NCBI GenBank assembly: GCA_947462335.1
Contig: OX381718.1
Coordinates: 39,090,976 to 39,154,975, forward strand
Direction: 5' to 3'
DNA from: Harmothoe impar
Lineage: Eukaryota; Annelida; Polychaeta; Phyllodocida; Polynoidae
Length of the DNA stretch: 64,000 nt
A model generated the notes under the pieces. It made no database searches. It was not told the origin of the DNA and saw nothing but the letters and a program-made list of their open reading frames with translations. Of the stretch, positions 12,092 to 22,340 are shown one piece after another. Position numbers and translations under genes: made by a program. Each line of letters opens with the position of its first letter. Positions within the stretch are counted from its first letter, which is position 1.

Positions 12092-13182
12092 ACGTGTTAC
12101 ATTAAATCACACTCTACCCATTCATTACTGTCAGACAGGGTATGCTTTATCACACAGGTCCAGGGGTCAGGGCCAGTACAGGCCTCAGATTACTCACCTA
12201 ACTGAAGGCCATGGAACATGGATGAGGAATTGCTCACCAGGAGTCTATGGACGGTTTTCAAACTGGCCAATCAGGGACAAGATAAAGGTCATGTGGGTGT
12301 CATGTGATTAGACGGTTGATCGTACAAAGGAGGACTTGGTGCTAGGAGATGAAGGGGCTGGGATAGACAGACGGGGGTGTGATCATCTCAGTGAGTCACT
12401 CTATGCAGTGCCCTCATTCAGGTTAGTGTTGCATAAGGATTCTTTTCATTGAAAAAGATGCAAGCAAATGGGTGTTTTACATACAGAATGATCACACCAT
12501 TGTTCAGCCTTTGCCTGTACAACACTGACTGCAGGAAATTGCTTTTGAACAGGAATATCCAACAATTATTGTCATAATTCCTAAAGGCTATTGCACTTAA
12601 TTGTGATCAACATTTTTAATAATCCCCGATCATTTTTACATAATTTCTCACAACTTTGTTATCTCACTAACCATATAAAATGGTTAGATTTCAATTTTAA
12701 ATTAAGTTAAGAATATGAAATATTTAAATTTGTTAGCCATTCCAATTTCATCCCCAGAAACTAAGTGACCCGGTAGGAAGCAGCAAGTCATCCTGATGTG
12801 TTGTGAATAGATGTGGTGATACACTCGTTCCTGGTACTTTCAACATTAAAAAAAATGAAGGCCTATTTTAATCTAATTTACCTACCCTTATTTTCAGACC
12901 ATGTTGCCTGTAACACAGCCTTTATGGACCTATGTAAGCTGCTCTGAGCTGCACTGTAGCTGGCGTTGGGGTGCCTTGTGAGCTGATTACCCCCAGGACA
13001 GGCTCAATGTGCCCAGGCCCAGGCCCCAGGGGAGGTGCTCAGTGGTCAAAAGGGTTTGTATATGTCAGGTTTGGTGCCGGGCCCTCAAAGTGAGAGCTGG
13101 ACACCCTGGAGGCACCGGTACTGAGGTTAGAGGTCCTGATACCTTTTGCGCTTCACATGATAATTGGCCACTTATGTTTAAC
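12092..13182. other. No convincing gene
   Basis: A possible short exon lies at about 12899-12933, between an acceptor-like 'ttattttcag' and a donor-like 'gtaagc', but 12 codons alone cannot be supported. The frame at 13009-13287 runs into a MITE. Confidence 0.45.
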
Positions 13183-13463
13183 ATTGACCCTTTAATGGTT
13201 TTTTGTTTTTTTTGTTTGTTTTTAAATAGGCAAAGAGCTCTAAAGCATTTTGGCATTAGTCACCATGCTACATCACTGCAGTCCTAGTGAGTATACTTGC
13301 TAGGGCTGCATACATGTATTAACCATGTAGGGTCGGTGGATGCATGGATGTAGGTATGGTAATAACTAGGAAAGCATTCATGCATCATGTCACCAAGGAC
13401 CTAGCACATTACACATCAAAGCACTATATATATAATAATTATGCTGCCCTTGCAAAGGTTTAG
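13183..13463. repeat. TTAA palindromic MITE, copy 8 (decayed)
   Basis: 'gaccctttaatgg' on the left, 'ctgccctt' on the right, with internal 'cagtcctagtgagta' / 'tgctagggctgcata'. A T-rich insertion lies at 13198-13224. Confidence 0.6.
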
Positions 13464-13750
13464 TAAGAGAAAAGGGATGTCTCTGGAAGAAAGTCAAGGG
13501 TAGTGGATCGGATAAACAAGGCTAAACTATAGTTGAGCTGTATAACAAGAGTCTTGCGCCATATATAGACATATCGCAATTTCCTGCCTGCTTTTCCACT
13601 TCTCACAGTGCCACTTTTCCCAGTAGGACATTAATTCTAGAGAGTGTGCTTTGGAGATAAGTAGGCCTTATTTACAGAGCTGGGTCATGCCGATGTGTGG
13701 TATTGGTCATGCCAGCAAGCACAACATATATACCGGTACTATGTATATAT

Positions 13751-13992
13751 ATAGCCCTTTAAGAGCAGAATAGTGCTATAAAGCGCTATGCCTTTTTGGT
13801 CATCAAGATGTGTGACACAACCCTGTCGAGGAGCTCATGGGTGCTGCATTGCTGACAATGTGCGGTCAAGTCCAATCCCAAAGGGTGGGCATGAATGCTA
13901 GCCAGGCAAGTAGGCTCACCACGACTGCATTCATGCATCATGATGATAAAGGGCATAATGGATTAAAGCACCATACAGTGCTTAAAGGTCTA
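13751..13992. repeat. TTAA palindromic MITE, copy 9
   Basis: Left end 'tatagccctttaagagc'; right half 'gactgcattcatgcatcatgatgataaagggcataatgg'; degenerate termini. Confidence 0.65.
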
Positions 13993-14209
13993 GAGTAGGG
14001 AGTTGATGTCTGCAATTGGCACAGCTGCACTCCCATTATTAGATATTTTCTGCCCGCTCACTTATGTGTATTATTTACCTAAAAATGACTTTACTTCACT
14101 TGGCATGATTACCCCTCAGGCAAGGATGATATTGTGGTTAATAGACTCTTGGGACCTACTTCATAGATGGTGATTCTATATTTCTAATACTTCATTTTCT
14201 CCATCCTGA

Positions 14210-14582
14210 GACTCCCTGAGCTCCCTTCCCTCCATCCCCCTCTACACCCTGTATCAGTCCTTCTTGCCTTCTGCTTGCCGCCCTCTATCCGTATCTGTAT
14301 CACCTCCTTATCACCTACCTGCTTGTCTGCATTACTCCTTGCTCTCTTATCTTGTCCCTTCCTCCCTACTCTTTCTCTGTATGCCCATCCGTTACCCCCC
14401 CTCTGTCTGCCTGTCTGCCTCTCCCTCCCATGTCTTTCCCCCAACTTTTCCCTGCCTCCCTGCTATGCTTGCTGCCTGTCCCTCCCTGTCTGTCTTCCTG
14501 CCTGTCTGTCTTTCTTCCTCCCTCCTTGCTTGTGTACCTACCTGTCTCATTGCCTGCTTGCCTACCTCCCCCTGCCTGCCTT
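14210..14582. repeat. Pyrimidine-rich low-complexity tract
   Basis: Imperfect (CCTG/CTGT/CCTC) repeats, giving proline/leucine/cysteine-rich open frames in all plus frames. These frames are composition artefacts. Confidence 0.85.
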
Positions 14583-15222
14583 AAAGATGGTGTACCACCT
14601 AAAATTCGTTAATTTTCTATCGATGCCATAATACTATTGTACATACCATGCTATAAATACTCCCTTACTTTTAAAAGGATGGGATATATCTAAATCTATC
14701 AAAATAGCCTATTTAGTGCAATCATTTTTACTGTAGGTCGACACTAAAACTGTCTATGTTGTGGTACTGCATGGCTCAGTGCTTTCTCTACCAGGCTAGT
14801 TTCCCCTGTACTCACCTGGGGGAGTGACTGAGTTAATGAGGTGAATAGGCTTTATTGTTAAATATCTCAAATCATATATTTATAGACAAATATTTTGCAA
14901 ATATTGGGCACTGTATACCAACTAAAATGATAAAGGAACCCATGGCATCCCTTTTGAGGAAAAGGTTTGGGAAGTGTATTAGTTGAAACACCATCTTTAA
15001 ATGGCCTACATTGTCTTACCTGATGCACCACCTTCTCCTCCACCACCCCCGGCTGTGACCAACCCTACTTCCCCCCACTGCAACCCTAACCAGTTAACCC
15101 AATCCTGTTATCCAGCAAACCATTAACACAGTCTTTGATCTCACCACATGGTGTCTGGGGAGAGCTGGGGCCCTTTGTCCTTTTATGTGTTTACTGTTGG
15201 ACAAGCCGAGAACCTGTCCCCC
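14583..15222. other. No gene; decayed inverted repeat likely
   Basis: 'aagatggtgtaccacctaaa' near 14584 and 'agttgaaacaccatctttaa' near 14980-15000 form imperfect inverted ends of an about 415-bp AT-rich element. The rest shows no feature. Confidence 0.4.
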
Positions 15223-15324
15223 TTAACCCTTCAAGGACAACATGATACCTTAATGCATCATGCCCTTGGTCATTATGATGCTTAAATGCAGCCCTGGCGA
15301 GTAACCTGACAAAAGTGCTGCATT
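15223..15324. repeat. TTAA palindromic MITE, copy 10, left half (split by Polinton)
   Basis: Begins TTAACCCTTCAAGG at 15223 and runs through 'gcagccctggcgagtaacc' to the target duplication TGCATT (15319-15324). Its continuation is at 25234-25391. Confidence 0.85.
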
Positions 15325-15408
15325 AGTAGTATAGTATGTATCGGAACGGGACTATAGTTAAGTACTGTTTATTACTCAATCGACCTGCAGCCAATCAGAG
15401 GCCTCCCT
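15325..15408. repeat. Polinton left terminal inverted repeat (most conserved part)
   Basis: It matches the reverse complement of 25150-25233 except for scattered substitutions (for example tcgacctgcag versus tcgacatgcag). Beyond 'ggcctcc' the two ends diverge into different subterminal repeats. Confidence 0.9.
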
Positions 15409-15660
15409 TTTGGCGGGAAATTCAAAAGCAGCCAATGAGAGGCCTCCCTTTTGGCGGGAAATTCAAATAGGTCACGTGACCGGAAGTGACCTACTTCCGG
15501 TCACGTGACCTTTGGGCGGGAAATTCAAATAGGTCACGTGACCGGAAGTGACCTACTTAAGAGGGTCACGTGACCACCATGTTGGCGGGAAATTCAAATA
15601 GGTCACGTGACGGGAAGTGACCTACTTAAGGGGGTCACGTGACTACTAGGTTGGCTTTCA
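15390..15660. promoter_or_regulatory. Left subterminal array: CCAAT, E2F-, ETS- and E-box-like sites
   Basis: Two CCAAT boxes (15392-15396, 15432-15436) sit next to four TTGGCGGGAAATTC-type E2F-like sites (about 15411, 15451, 15512, 15582). Repeated CCGGAAGTGAC (ETS core) and GGTCACGTGAC (CACGTG E-box) modules are arranged in about 65-75-bp tandem units. Site names follow known consensus sequences; binding is inferred. Confidence 0.6.
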
Positions 15661-16424
15661 AAATAAGTCACTTGAGATTTTGATGGATAAAATAAATTTA
15701 AAAAAAGCAAAAAAAAAGCAAGCTGAAAAAGCTTGCTAAAAAATAATTTAAAAATGCGGCTCTTTTTTTCTAGGAGGGGGAGAGAGGGGCACTCTGGGGG
15801 GCACTCTTTAAGATGCATGGGGGGGGAGGGGGGGAGGGGGGGAGGGGAGGGGCAGGGTTTTTTAAGAGTGAGACTCGCTTCTCTGCCCTCTCTAAAAGAG
15901 AGGGCAGAGAGGCGAGTCTACTTACTATGAAAGGTATCATGATCGCGTTTATGATGATGTGCATCTCTTGCTGGCTAGACTTTCAAGCAAATTTGCCAAA
16001 GTCCAGCCCGTTATTGAATGTCCGGCCTAGCCTGACCCATCTATTATAGTCTAGCAGCGCCTGACCTTTGTATGAGAGTAGTATTGGCGACATTGGCTGA
16101 CTCTGATATTTACCTGTGTGTACGGAGAGAGGAGAGGGTTCACAGCCACAGCTCTCTTAAGGCAAAGCTTGCGCTTATAGAGCGCTACTAGTGGAGGTCT
16201 GGATAAGAAAGCTATGGCGGTTGTCTTCAAAAAAAATAAAAAATAGTCATGGCGCATGTCGATGTCGCTTAATTATGCTCATATCTCATGTCGATTTTAA
16301 GAATTGCTCATGTCACCTGTCACTATGTTTTTCAAGCTTCATGTCAAATGTCACTAGACCTCATGTCGAATGTCGATTCTAAGAAACAGATATGTCACCA
16401 TCTCGAATTTAGCGGTCCACATTG

Positions 16425-16425
16425 C

Positions 16426-16467
<42 letters not shown>

Positions 16468-16637
16468 TGCTGCTGATTTGCTGTTGCTGCTGCTGTCGGT
16501 GCTGCTGCTTGTGCTGCTCGTGCAGCTGCTGCAGCTGCTGACAGCTGCTGCTGCTTGTACTGCTCGTGCAGCTGCTGCAGTTGCTGACGATGTCACGGAT
16601 GCTGTTGACAGATGCTGCTGCTTGTGCTACTCGTGCA

Positions 16638-16668
<31 letters not shown>

Positions 16669-16800
16669 ACGATGTCACGGATGCTGCTGACAGATGCTGC
16701 TGCTTGTGCTGCTTGTGCAGCTGCTGCAGCAGCTGCTGCTTGTGCTGATCGTGCTGCTGCTGCAGCAGCTGCTGCTGACAGATGCTGCTGCTTGTGCTGC
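16425..16800. repeat. CTG-rich trinucleotide repeat in left arm
   Basis: Long runs of CTG with short interruptions (gtgctgcttgtgctg, acgatgtcacggatgctg), repeated in larger units of about 90-110 bp. It lies 3' of the left 284-aa gene. The equivalent position of the right arm (about 23555-23610) has only a short CAG run, so the tract expanded in one arm. Poly-Ala/Ser/Leu/Cys frames here are artefacts. Confidence 0.9.
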
Positions 16801-16861
16801 ACGAGACCGAGTAGCCGCTATTACTAATGCCACTAATACTAGTATGAGAAAATACATTTAG

Positions 16862-17719
16862 TCAGTCGACTAAATCAAGGATGTTTTCTGACTTCAGTGG
16901 ATCGTTTAGCCATCGGCCACAGGCAAAACTTGAAACCATTTTATACATGGGACAATTGGCAGAGTCGAAACATGTTGGTACGACGGGGTCGATCATGTTC
17001 ATCATCAGTTCAGGCAAAGGAAGTGTGTCGACAGCCCGCGAAAACTTCATGTCCGGATGTTTCAACACAACACTTTTTATCACACTCACACAGCTGCTTT
17101 GAAGAGTGAATCCTTGACCAAACTTGAGCTTTTCCAACACAGCTTTGGCCTCCTTCTGTGCAGTAAGGGATCTCTCTTTCGGGGTCATCGCAGTGCTGGC
17201 TAGCATGTCCTCAAAGTCTTTAACATAATGTTCCAACGGGCTACAAATGATGTACTCCAGATCATCGTCCGCATATGTCGTCTCCTCGCACCATACTTCT
17301 TTTGTTTCGAATTCCGTCATTTTCTGAACAATCTCCTCGTGAGTGCGTTGCATATATCGAAGCTTCTTCAAAGACCAGATAACTTGTATGCCGAACGCTG
17401 AAAAACCTGAAGGAATTTCACCACTACAGTCACGCCAACTATACGGAGCTAAGAAAAATAGCTCCAACAAAATTTTCTCCCTCTGTCCAAATGAAACTAC
17501 TTCCGTTCCGATGAAGTTGAAGCATGCTTCTATCCATTGCTCCTTGGTGACGTCCTTCCAATGTTTCTTTACCTCACATGCATCATAGGGCACTGTTTCT
17601 CTTCTTGCTTCTAGTGGGAGTTGCTTTTTCTTTCTTGGACTCATTTGGAGAGTTTCGATGCTCTGTAGCGTCGACACTTCGATAAGAAAAGAAGCTGTAA
17701 AGGTAGAAATAACCCTCAT
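16862..17719 (-). CDS. Unrecognised 285-aa Polinton-arm protein, left copy
   Basis: Complete frame from ATG 17719 to the stop at 16862. A second in-frame ATG (17644) begins the strongly conserved part MSPRKKKQLP. The N-terminal about 25 residues are fairly hydrophobic; the rest is charged and helical-looking with conserved cysteines and tryptophans (KKHWKDVTKEQW, LLELFFLAPYSW, RWLNDPLKSE). I recognise no family. The right-arm copy (22628-23479) is close to 90% identical by eye and differs by single-residue and three-residue in-frame indels, so both copies have been kept as protein. The gene is transcribed outward toward the left TIR. The 5' flank shared with the other copy includes a TATA-like 'tacataagg'. 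It could be an accessory or structural protein of the element; function unknown. Confidence 0.75.
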   Translation of the reverse strand: MRVISTFTASFLIEVSTLQSIETLQMSPRKKKQLPLEARRETVPYDACEVKKHWKDVTKEQWIEACFNFIGTEVVSFGQREKILLELFFLAPYSWRDCSGEIPSGFSAFGIQVIWSLKKLRYMQRTHEEIVQKMTEFETKEVWCEETTYADDDLEYIICSPLEHYVKDFEDMLASTAMTPKERSLTAQKEAKAVLEKLKFGQGFTLQSSCVSVIKSVVLKHPDMKFSRAVDTLPLPELMMNMIDPVVPTCFDSANCPMYKMVSSFACGRWLNDPLKSENILDLVD

Positions 17720-18182
17720 AACATGCTGAGCGAGCGTGGAGTGGACAATGCTACGATGAGTGAGAGCAGCGTTTCACTCCTTATGTACCCTGTCCTAGAT
17801 AATCCTCTTAAACAGCTGAAAAGACTCTCTCAGTACAGAGTCTCTACTCAATTAAGTGATCTGTTAAGTAAGTTTTCACATGCTACTTGACTACTGCAGG
17901 AGGGTTTAGACTTAAGCAGCTTAGTGCACACACGTGTCTGTTAGAAAGCTACCTGCACACCTGTCTTCCTTTTTCACTAGTATTTACCCCTTGCCGACTA
18001 ATAAGGCACCTATACACGTGTCAGCCTCCTTATATACGTCATTCTTCCTCTCGAGAGGAAGAAGTGTGTCTCTTCGTTTTTTTGTTTAAGAAGTGAGGGT
18101 CTTTAAGATCACGTGCCTGGAAGCGACTTGATGAAGCAAGTGACTAGAAGCGACGACGTCACATGCTTTTTAATGAGGTGAT

Positions 18183-18245
18183 CAGCTGTGACTGGCGGCG
18201 GCGGCGGCGGTGGCAGCGACGGTGGTGCTGGTGGTGGTGGTAGTA
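18183..18245. repeat. GGC/GGT trinucleotide microsatellite
   Basis: (GGC)n followed by (GGT)n-like units. The minus-strand frame 18159-18413 crosses it and is His/Arg-rich by composition, so it is not called. Confidence 0.8.
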
Positions 18246-18344
18246 GACGTTACTGTGGTCAAAGGTGCTATGGTTTTTTTTCCAACAGAAATCAGAGCTT
18301 TTATACAGAGGGAGTTTAATCCTATTTCCAACAGCACCCCAGCT

Positions 18345-18893
18345 GTCCAGCAGCCGCTCCGCTCCGTAAGAGCTTCTTAAGAGCTTAGATGACGAGGAGC
18401 GTGTCATCATCATCTTTGGTGGCCAGCTGAAAATGGTGTTTTTTCTTTATCCATTAGCCTTACCTCCTACCCCCTACCTGAGGACGACTCTCTCCCCCTT
18501 TAGCATTCATTGTAACAAACGTCAGAGGTCAGGTGAAAATCTGATTTTCATGCACAGCCTTAGTCAGCTGTCACTCCTATTGAACTAGCTAGCCGCCGCC
18601 GACCTGTCTACTCACCCCAGCTGTCCAGCAGCCGCTCCGCTCCGTGAGAGCTTCTTAAGAGCTTAGATGCCGAGGGGTATGTCATCGCCGTCTGTGGTGG
18701 CCAGCTGAAAATGGTGTTTTTTTTCCTTAGCCATTAGCCTTACCTCCTACCCCCTACCTGAGGACAACTCTCTCCCCCTTTGGCATTCATTGTAACAAAC
18801 GTCAGAGGTCAGGTGAAAATCGGATTTTCATGCACAGCCTTAGTCAGCTGTCACCCCTATTGAACTAGCCGGCCGCCGCCGGCCAGTCTACTC
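18345..18893. repeat. Tandem duplication of about 270 bp upstream of the death-domain gene
   Basis: 'ccccagctgtccagcagccg' starts both units (about 18345 and 18615), and the order of motifs is the same in each: gagcttcttaagagcttag, ggccagctgaaaatggtg, taccccctacctgagga, cattgtaacaaacgtcagag, cttagtcagctgtcac. No coding potential. Each unit carries several CAGCTG E-boxes, so a regulatory role is plausible. Confidence 0.85.
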
Positions 18894-19037
18894 ACCACGG
18901 CAGGAGGCGGTGATTTTTTTTGTTTTACACTTAAGTCGCTCACCACATGCACACGACTCTACTCACAGACAGACACTCCCGTCTTAGGGGGTCCTGCTTC
19001 ACACTACACGCCTCCTGTAGTTTTTTGTATACACACT

Positions 19038-19412
19038 CTAAGCTCATGACTGCTTAATCCTTTATACAGCTAATGCGCGTTGAATTAGTACAGTCGGTAC
19101 ACCGCCCGCTCATGGCAGTCCATCTCTCAAAAAAAAGAGGGAGGGGGGAAAGAGATCCAGCTGAAAACGTCATGACTTATGTCTTTTGTTTCTCTTTGGG
19201 AATGTCCGCCGGTCAGCTGGCGGCAGCAACTGCTTAATCCTTTATACAGCTAACTCACGTTGAATTGCTGAACAAGGTAGTAAGTAGCTTAGCTCGTGTC
19301 AGTCGATCTCTCAAAGGGGAGGGGGAAAGGGGTCCAGCTGAAAACGTCATGCCTTATGACTTTTTGTTTCTCTTTGTGAATGGTCACCGGTCAGCCGGCG
19401 GGCAGCTGAAGA
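19038..19412. promoter_or_regulatory. Second tandem duplication (about 185 bp), promoter-proximal
   Basis: Two units each contain 'actgcttaatcctttatac', a cagtc-atctctcaaa stretch, 'tccagctgaaaacgtcatg' and a ccggtcagc-ggcgg end. Both bear a CAGCTG E-box beside a GTCATG motif. The array ends about 40 bp before the TATA box of the death-domain gene, which fits repeated enhancer or promoter modules (inference). Confidence 0.6.
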
Positions 19413-19449
19413 GAGCTGTAAGTAGCTTAGCTCTAGAAGCGAGAAGGAG

Positions 19450-19490
19450 TATATAAGAGGCCTGGAAACACCCGTTCAATCACTCAGTCT
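19450..19490 (+). promoter_or_regulatory. Core promoter of the death-domain gene
   Basis: TATATAAG at 19450-19457 is followed about 28-36 bp downstream by initiator-like 'ttcaatcactcagtc' (about 19476-19489). The ATG follows about 30 bp later, giving a compact, virus-like promoter with a very short leader. Confidence 0.65.
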
Positions 19491-19515
19491 TTTGCTGCTC
19501 TCTACAGGCACCACC

Positions 19516-19990
19516 ATGAGCAAAACACAACAACTACTGTCGTCCAAGGATCTAATCGAGTTCAAGAACAAGAAGAATACGCAGAACGGTGATCGTTTAC
19601 TGTCAGCGTCTCCTCTTGCTACTGAAATTGAGACTACCGCCGCAACCGCTTGGGCTTATCACCCTCCCGCTGTAGCGAGCGCACACAGCAGTAGTAGCGA
19701 CGTTGTTACACTCGCGACGGTTGTTGCTGCTGAGCACACTGCTGCCGCTACTGCTGCGCCTGCTGCGGCTGCTAGTGATCCTCGTGCTGCTAGTGCTGCT
19801 GCTACTGCTGCTGCTGCTGCTGTTGCTGCTGCCGCGCCTGTTACTGCTGTGCCTGCTGCTGCTGCTGCTGCTGCTGCTGCCACGCCTGTTACTGCTGCGC
19901 TTGCTGAGGCGGCTGTGCCTGCTGCTGCTGTGCCTGCTACTGCTGCGCCTGCTACTGCTGCACTTGCTAGCGCTGCGCTTGCTCCTGCTG

Positions 19991-20025
<35 letters not shown>

Positions 20026-21099
20026 ACTACTGCTGCTGCTGCTACACCTCTTGCTGCGACTACCGCTACTAGTACTGACACGCAGTACGTTGCACAGAAC
20101 TTCTCCACCGCTTCATCAACCGACGCCATCAACGCTGCTCGCGCTGAGACTTACAGCTATTCGGACACTCAGCCTCAGCAGCGCGTAGTAGACATACATG
20201 TCCTAAAGCAACAGGGTGAAACAGAGAACGACGCTGACGACGAGGCGTACGAGGAACCCGAAGGGTCACGGGCGCACAGTCCGTTTTTCGACCTCATTTC
20301 CACTGGTAGTGCGTCCGGTCCGTGTCGCCTGCCCTCACCAATACCTTACGAAGTCATGTGGTTGCCCTGTTCCGACAACGAGTCGTCTGATACCAGCGCA
20401 GACGCTGCTCCTGTTATTGGTTCTGCTGCAGCGGTACCTGTATCATCATACTTCAAAGCAGAGCCGTTAGGATACTTGTCAGACGCTATGCTACTGAAAA
20501 TAAGTGGTAAGTTGCCGACATCAGATTACATACGGTTAGGTTCATTCCTTGAAGTGAACTTGAAGGATATGGGATATCTCAGTTGTGAGACAAGTGTCAT
20601 AACTCAAGCTAGAGAAATGTTCACTACTTGGTACCAGAAAAGTTGTACTAGTAGGTGGAAGGACCTAGCCACCGCCTTGGAAGAATCTTACCGTATGGAC
20701 CTCATCAAATTCTCACGTGAGTACATGGACAAGCATGACATGTGGGATGGCTTAGAGAGTGGAGACATGGAGTGGAAAGTGCAGAAATATTTCTCTCTTT
20801 TAGCTGAGCTCTGCCCTAGAGACTGGAAGACCATAGGGATCTACTTAGGGTTGACTTCTCATGAAGTAACTTCCATCTCTCAACCTGTGCCTTCTGACAG
20901 GACTGTGAAGAACCCTGTGTATGAAGTGCTGAAAGCTTGGAAGTACAACGAGACGTCTGAGCCTATGGCTCTGATGAAAGTGTTGGAAGACTACATGGGA
21001 CGCGGCGACGTCGCAATGTATGTTCAAGGGTTGTATGCAGCTGTACCCAAAGAAATAAAAGTGAGCTGTGACACTCCAGTGTTGACGACTCTCGTCTGA
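19516..21099 (+). CDS. Tandem death-domain protein with poly-alanine N-terminus
   Basis: A 527-aa protein starts at the ATG in a good context (caccaccATGag, 19516); the frame is open a few codons upstream but without an ATG. Residues about 71-183 are an alanine-rich tract encoded by GCT/GCC repeats, and about 200-320 are acidic and Ser/Pro-rich. The C-terminal half holds two death-fold-like helical domains. The first is at about 326-398 (ISGKLPTSDYIRLGSFL... QAREMFTTWYQK...LATALEES). The second is at about 427-503 (LLAELCPRDWKTIGIYLGL... VYEVLKAWKYNE...LMKVLEDYMGRGDVA), with the classic DW-x-IG-x-LGL start and W in helix 5. Death domains assemble apoptosis and innate-immune complexes, so an element-borne protein could bait or mimic such an adaptor (inference). 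It lies between the palindrome arms with its own promoter array. The ORF is intact. Assignment rests on motif reading only. Confidence 0.8.
19800..20062. repeat. GCT trinucleotide repeat encoding poly-alanine
   Basis: Imperfect (GCT)n with GCC/ACT variants inside the death-domain gene. It creates poly-Leu and poly-Ala frames in the other phases; those are shadows. Confidence 0.9.
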
Positions 21100-21265
21100 T
21101 CCCTGCAGTAAGATGGACATCTGTTGAAATCGATCCTACACTACAGACGTCTTTCACTATGCTAATAGCATCGTGTGGTAAGAGGCGTCTAGTATTCGAA
21201 GTGATAAACAACGTTTATTTTTTTAATATTTGGTAAATAAGTGAAAAAACAAAAAAAAGAAAAAC

Positions 21266-22340
21266 ATGCCGCAGGACGTTTGCGAAAAGTGTTTCAAAAT
21301 TTTTAAAAGACCGTACAATCACGAGTGACCCGTAGAAAAATTAAGAACGATACCTAAGTTTTGCCCTCTATGCAGCGATGTCGGCTAGCGTCGCATACGA
21401 CTTTCCGGGGTAGGAGGGGCAGCGTACGTCAGAGAATCCGACGCAGATTCCGACCCCTTGTTAGACCGAGTTTAAAAATCACATAAACGAGAACGTCAAA
21501 GTCATCGAGAAAGCTGTGCTAGAAGTTTACCGACCAACCTTAGCGAAGTTACATGTAGCGATAGGTGAAGCTCTCCTGCTAGAGGAAGCGACATTCACCC
21601 CTTCTCCAGGCGGCTTCGCTGCAGCTCACACCAGACAACCGTTAGTTCAACTGAAGAAGCGGCTTCTGAGATACATCCGTCAAGCTCCAGTCGTACGCTT
21701 CAACTCGGAGAGTTACGACTTGAACCTGATCAAAAAATACGCCTTCACTCGTTATTTGCCTCCGGAGACCGAAGAAACCAACAATTCAGCGTCATAAAGA
21801 GAAGCAATCAATAGTTGACGTAGTAGTCAACTTTTTTAGCACTTGGTTACAGCTACGCGAATTATTTGCGAGCTTTCACTACAAACGAAGAGAAAGGTTG
21901 CTTTACTTACGAATGGATGACGTATACCAAGAAACTAGTAAACAAAAAACCCCTGCCACCGAGATCGACTTTTTGACAGCGACCTGACGGGCGTCAAAAT
22001 GGCCGAAATCCGACTACGTCACATGTCAGAAAGTTTAGTATGACAAGAAGAAGCAAACTATGACAGATTACTCGATCCACTACAACAACGAAGACGTCAA
22101 ATCTTTCATAGAAGCTTTTTGAAAAAATCACGCTATTTTTTTCCAACATAGCAGCATTGTCATTGTCATGTTGAAAGACGCCATCTCTCTCGCCAGTTTG
22201 ACTTTACAAGACCTCTTCCAAAAAACCTATAAGCTGTGTTCACAACGTTCCCTCCGTTCGACGCCGTCCTCCACGCTCTGATCAAAGAAAATGTAGTCAG
22301 TGGTCCTTCCATCATCTTCCATAGATTTCACGAGAAAGAG
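21266..22340 (+). pseudogene. Broken protein-primed DNA polymerase B (Polinton type), N-terminal part only
   Basis: Collinear pieces of a family B, protein-primed polymerase appear in successive frames. A C2H2-like start (CEKCFKIF, ATG 21266) is followed by a stop. An exonuclease-like motif FNSESYDLNLIK (about 21698) lies in the open frame 21516-21797. YEWM and LPPR (about 21908 and 21955), LTLQDLF (about 22198) and GPSIIFHRFHEKE (22302-22340) follow. These occur in at least three phases with several stops, so no functional product is possible. The palm motifs that should follow are absent: homology stops where the right palindrome arm begins (22339). The remnant shows the ancestry of the element. 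Motif recognition is by eye; a profile search would settle it. Confidence 0.7.

Larger units (their letters stand above)
15960..18018. repeat. Left inverted arm of the Polinton palindrome (inner part)
   Basis: Reverse-complement homology to 22339-23880 runs through the 284-aa gene, its 5' flank (to the 'gccgactaataaggcaccta' stretch at about 17993-18013) and its 3' flank (about 15975-16210). Indels, mainly the CTG tract, make the arms unequal. Confidence 0.85.

Noticed and set aside
14184..14631. Pro/Leu/Cys-rich frames and the antisense Arg/Gly-rich frame
   Set aside because: Products of a pyrimidine-rich tract; open in all phases.
16354..16857. Poly-Ala/Ser/Gln/Cys ORFs on both strands around the CTG tract
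   Set aside because: All phases of a CTG repeat stay open; the frames are not shared with the right arm.
19659..20188. Poly-Ala (minus) and poly-Leu (plus) ORFs overlapping the death-domain gene
   Set aside because: Shadow frames of the GCT tract; the death-domain frame is the only one with a domain, TATA box and good ATG context.
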